Below, one piece after another: positions 5,812 to 6,593 of a stretch of DNA of 6,593 nucleotides. Position 1 is the stretch's first letter. Every line of letters begins with the position of its first letter. Source of the stretch: Haemophilus_D parainfluenzae_AD. Its GTDB lineage: Bacteria; Pseudomonadota; Gammaproteobacteria; Enterobacterales; Pasteurellaceae. Below the pieces are notes generated by a model. That model ran no database searches, was not told the origin of the DNA, and saw only the letters and a list, made by a program, of their open reading frames with translations. The stretch lies in NCBI RefSeq assembly GCF_001679325.1, contig NZ_LZMX01000007.1, one strand, 5' to 3'. A program made the position numbers and the translations under genes.

Positions 5812-6593
5812 TTAAACTCCAAGGGCATCTCTAGCAATATTGGTTCTTTCAACCCTTTTTTTCATATGATTAGGTTCTTTTGGCTTATCTGGATAATAAG
5901 GATTTTTCTGCTTCTGCCAACCATTAACTTTCACTGACACCCAAAAGTAATCTTCATCCCTAACATATTTTTGAATAGCCACACTTTTTTCTCCTTTAAA
6001 CCAATACCAAAACCCCGCTAAAACATTTAGCTCTAAGTTATAAGCAATTTGATCTGCTTTTTCTGTCGATGATGTTACATCTAAATTTCCATACCCCTGA
6101 AAATTTGCTCTTGCATAATTCTGAAACTCTGTGTAATTATGTCTACCAGTTAATTGTATTAACCCTCTTCCTTTGAATCTTGCACCATCTCCCTCTTTAG
6201 TATTTCCTAAATCAGCTCGCCCTTCATAATTTTTTGTAAAATATGCATTATTTCCATTTTCCTCTTTATATTTCAAATCTTCTGTTTCTGCAGAAACCTG
6301 TCCAAGGAAAAAGGCTAAGCTCTTCATATCCTTAATACCAAAAATCCATATTGCATTATTTATTGGATAATAGTAATCATTAATGTCTTTTTCTTTTGCA
6401 TTTTTAAAAATATTTTTTAATACTTCTTTGCTTAAAATTTCCCAAGAATTAGACAACCACCCAATCATCCCCAAAGGATGCAGATAATACGCCTGCTTAT
6501 CCGTATTAAATCCATCCACCTCTAACTTTATCGATAAGTCAGCTATCCGTTTTTCTATTCTCTTCGCAATCTCTTCTTTTCCATTTGCACGGT
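5812..6593 (-). CDS. GH19 chitinase/lysozyme-like T6SS effector, C-terminal part (5' end outside window)
   Basis: This is the C-terminal 259 codons of a peptidoglycan hydrolase effector. Numbering from the internal GTG at 6517-6519, FFLGQVSAETEDL lies at residues 70-82, with Glu78 the probable catalytic acid. YEGRADLGNT at 98-107 carries Glu99, the probable second Glu. GDGARFKGRGLIQLTGRHNY at 110-129 is the signature core of GH19-type endolysins. The frame does not begin at this GTG: it continues open for 24 more codons to the window edge (RANGKEEIAKRIEKRIADLS), a charged helical segment, with no stop. The GTG is therefore probably internal. The stretch YYLHPLGMIGWL is a linker type I associate with multidomain T6SS effectors placed before a lysozyme domain. 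The upstream domain, perhaps a PAAR, VgrG or lysozyme-type segment, cannot be seen. No signal peptide is visible in the part present. The product should cleave peptidoglycan glycan strands in the periplasm of target cells. The immunity gene follows 3 bases downstream. Confidence 0.87.
   Translation of the reverse strand, partial: RANGKEEIAKRIEKRIADLSIKLEVDGFNTDKQAYYLHPLGMIGWLSNSWEILSKEVLKNIFKNAKEKDINDYYYPINNAIWIFGIKDMKSLAFFLGQVSAETEDLKYKEENGNNAYFTKNYEGRADLGNTKEGDGARFKGRGLIQLTGRHNYTEFQNYARANFQGYGNLDVTSSTEKADQIAYNLELNVLAGFWYWFKGEKSVAIQKYVRDEDYFWVSVKVNGWQKQKNPYYPDKPKEPNHMKKRVERTNIARDALGV
5817..5820 (-). promoter_or_regulatory. Ribosome binding site of the periplasmic immunity gene
   Basis: GGAG on the minus strand lies 8 bases from the ATG at 5806-5808, inside the final codons of the muramidase gene. 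It supports the chosen start and the signal peptide that begins there. Confidence 0.65.

Noticed and set aside
1..6593. CRISPR array, tRNA/rRNA, insertion sequence or integrase
   Set aside because: I looked for short regular repeats, cloverleaf-like sequence and transposase motifs and found none; the only long repeat is the vgrG core.

Overview
The window is a type VI secretion (T6SS) effector island, and every gene I can support lies on the minus strand, so transcription runs from high to low coordinates. The organism is most likely a member of the Pasteurellaceae in the Haemophilus/Aggregatibacter group. The evidence is two exact copies of the 9-bp Haemophilus-type DNA uptake signal AAGTGCGGT (624-632 and 3343-3351), a terminator hairpin built from the uptake-signal core, low GC, and VgrG sequences of gammaproteobacterial type. 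The genus cannot be fixed from this sequence alone.

Layout in the direction of transcription. (1) 6593-5812: the C-terminal part of a GH19 chitinase/lysozyme-like muramidase effector, open to the window edge so that its true start lies outside. (2) 5808-5059: a secreted, probably periplasmic protein with a signal peptide, a DxDxDG motif and a C-terminal SH3-like segment, the likely immunity protein for the muramidase. (3) 5049-5016: a strong intrinsic terminator. (4) 4978-3905: a vgrG fragment that lacks its 5' part and starts abruptly in the middle of the VgrG core; its needle region is a 303-base run of N. (5) 3901-3380: a DUF4123 adaptor/chaperone. (6) 3375-2674: a lipoprotein, the likely immunity protein. 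(7) 2677-1274: a DUF2235 (Tle1-like) alpha/beta-hydrolase phospholipase effector. (8) About 1243-1: a second vgrG, missing only its first several dozen codons and running off the left edge.

The genes form two effector/immunity units separated by incomplete vgrG copies. One unit is muramidase plus periplasmic inhibitor. The other is VgrG tip, adaptor, immunity lipoprotein and lipase. In T6SS biology, VgrG and its DUF4123 adaptor load the effector on the spike, the effector attacks peptidoglycan or phospholipid in the target periplasm, and the immunity protein protects kin cells.

The most notable feature is the architecture. Both vgrG copies begin without the normal VgrG N-terminus, at different break points. 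They share a direct repeat of about 553 bp (1-553 and 4423-4975) with a constant offset of 4422 and no indels. One fragment sits directly behind a terminator, with no visible promoter or ribosome binding site. This resembles the displaced-tip arrays known for Rhs and CdiA toxins: old vgrG 3' ends with their cargo are pushed downstream as new cassettes recombine into the conserved vgrG core. I read it as an effector-cassette array, probably fed by natural transformation. This is inference from the layout.
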